This document shows positions 62,665 to 64,000 of a stretch of DNA of 64,000 bases, in pieces. The stretch is from NCBI GenBank assembly GCA_905182995.1, contig CAJJDP010000145.1, positions 186,118 to 250,117 of the forward strand. Reading direction: 5' to 3'. Within the stretch, counting starts at the first letter, position 1, and each line of letters opens with the position of its first letter. The notes beneath the pieces were generated by a model. It saw only the letters and a program-made list of their open reading frames with translations. It was not told the DNA's origin and made no database searches. The position numbers and the translations under genes were made by a program. Source of the stretch: Paramecium octaurelia (Eukaryota > Ciliophora > Oligohymenophorea > Peniculida > Parameciidae).

Positions 62665-64000
62665 ATGAACGAATTTTAGGCTTTTATCATTAGTTTGGGA
62701 GAGAGGTTAAATACTCCCATACCAGATGAATATAGAAGATAATTTAAGATAAGAGGGGAGTTCACTTATCCAACTAATAAAAAGTTTGATCAAATCTGTA
62801 AGAGGTTTAGAATATAGCTTATCTGTAGTTTTTTAGAAGATGAAAAATTAAGATGCAAAAGAAAGTGGGACAACTCATTTAAATTGTTTATGGTTTGGTT
62901 TCTGGTTAAATACTTTGAGAAAAAAAACCTACTTATTATTCATCCGGTATCTTGAGAAAATACATCATAGGATGAGAATGACTGGGTAAATTTTGAAAAC
63001 ATCCTTAAAATTGACAAGCATTCATTGAAGCAACGATGGATAACCCTCATAAATCCATAAATGAAATCAATTAATTGGCTTTAAGAGGAGGATGATTTCA
63101 TTACAACCCAAATGAAGTACTCTAATCCATTCAAACTTAGTTAAAAGCATAAACACATATGGACTTAGATAGCAGTTTCATTATATGAAAGAAATCTTCA
63201 AGGAAACATTCGTACTCCTAAATAAATTAGAGAAAGATGGATGAACTACCTTAATCCAGAATTGAATAAGTATAATTCTCATTATATACATTTAGAGATC
63301 AATGGATGCTCAAGGAGGATTTGATTATCCTCAATAACGTTGTCAAAAATGGAAAGAAATGGTCCTAAATTTCACAATAGTTAAATGGAAGAACAGAAAA
63401 CTAAGTAAAAAATCGGTATTTCATATACTTATGTCAAGTTACAAATCTTTAATTCATAAAATCTGCAAGGACGATGAATGTGATGAAATTGATATGGTTA
63501 AGCAATATATAAGGAAAAAGTATTTTAAATGAGTAAATTTAGTTAAGCTCATGTTGATTCCAATAAATAAGGAATTATAGGAAAAAGAGGTAGGCATAAA
63601 AAAGGATTAAGAAATAAAGAATAAGGTGTGGAATAAAGAAAGTAACGAAATCTTCCAAAAATAATTAAACAGGAAGAATAAATATCGCACTAATCTTTTG
63701 TATAACAAGCTTAACCAATTATTTAATAAACACAATAATAATAAGCTTAGCAATAATAACAATAATAATAGCAGACTTAATAATAATAATTATAATAATT
63801 ATAATTTCATCAATAAATGCAATTGCAATAATTACAACAATAAATGAATTTTAATAATGAAGAGATGAAGATCGCCTTAAATTTACAATCAAATTTTCTT
63901 TAAGAAGATATCAAAAATACAACACCTTTGATGATGCTATAATGTTTAACTTCTCCTGGATATCAATTTCTTGAGAATCAATTCCTAAAACAATTATCCC
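62665..64000 (+). CDS. second Myb/SANT protein with poly-Gln tail (3' end outside window)
   Basis: Introns of 24, 24, 26, 23 and probably 17 nt join exons with Myb repeats: NDWVNFENILKIDKHSLKQRW, then WLQEEDDFITTQ...RTPKQIRERWMNYLNPEL and WMLKEDLIILNNVVKNGKKW...RTENQVKNRY. A basic AT-hook-like patch (GKRGRHKKG) and a long poly-Gln region coded mostly by TAA (63690-63850) follow, then MKIALNLQSNFLQED before the window ends. It parallels the Myb gene at 59037 in layout (IRERW-N-LNP in both), so the two are probably paralogues. If the 17-nt intron is wrong the gene ends near 63530 and a separate ORF (MSKFSQAHVDS) begins. Confidence 0.78.

Overview
The window looks like a piece of a ciliate somatic (macronuclear) genome, most probably Paramecium or a close relative. 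Long reading frames appear only if TAA and TAG are read as glutamine and TGA is the sole stop. The DNA is very AT-rich, genes are packed head to tail with short spacers, and almost every gene that needs splicing is repaired by tiny GT...AG introns of about 17-32 nt. Standard-code reading frames are therefore mostly fragments; the models below were read by hand with the ciliate code, and most close to an exact multiple of three after intron removal. No telomeric repeat, mobile element, viral relic or CRISPR array was seen.

Layout. 1-13.8 kb: the end of a coiled-coil gene, a RINGv+FHA protein, ribosomal protein eS12, an unrecognised 626-aa protein, a LITAF-type zinc protein, a PHOSPHO-type HAD phosphatase, a WD-like protein, a divergent pair whose start codons are only 13 bp apart, and a MORN-repeat protein. 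13.8-24.3 kb: sparse AT-rich DNA, a Rieske sterol C7-desaturase (DAF-36/Neverland/DES7 type), an F-BAR protein, a La-related RNA-binding protein, a macro-domain protein, and an XRP2-like/TBCC domain fused in frame to a clathrin-light-chain-like tail. 24.6-35.7 kb: an MST/Hippo-type kinase, a coiled-coil gene, a PHD+SET histone methyltransferase of the ATXR5/6-TXR1 type, tRNA-Pro(AGG), a Cys-rich RING protein and a degenerate PAP2 membrane protein. This part carries two assembly faults: two perfect direct duplications (1,414 and 1,334 bp), each joined by a single N.

35.9-48.8 kb: APC/C subunit CDC27, a 975-aa coiled-coil protein, a PHO80-type cyclin, small acylation-motif proteins, a secreted Cys-rich repeat protein and a VHS/ENTH-like coiled-coil protein. 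49-64 kb: a very large rotatin-like protein, a possible PEX3-like anchored protein, unrecognised genes, and two Myb/SANT proteins with Gln-rich tails, the second cut by the window end.

There is no operon logic; genes are independent eukaryotic units. Recurrent themes are membrane trafficking and lipid attachment (six predicted N-myristoylated products, F-BAR, VHS-like, clathrin-light-chain-like), basal body and cilium (XRP2, rotatin-like, MORN, coiled coils), cell cycle (CDC27, cyclin, MST kinase) and chromatin or transcription (SET, Myb).
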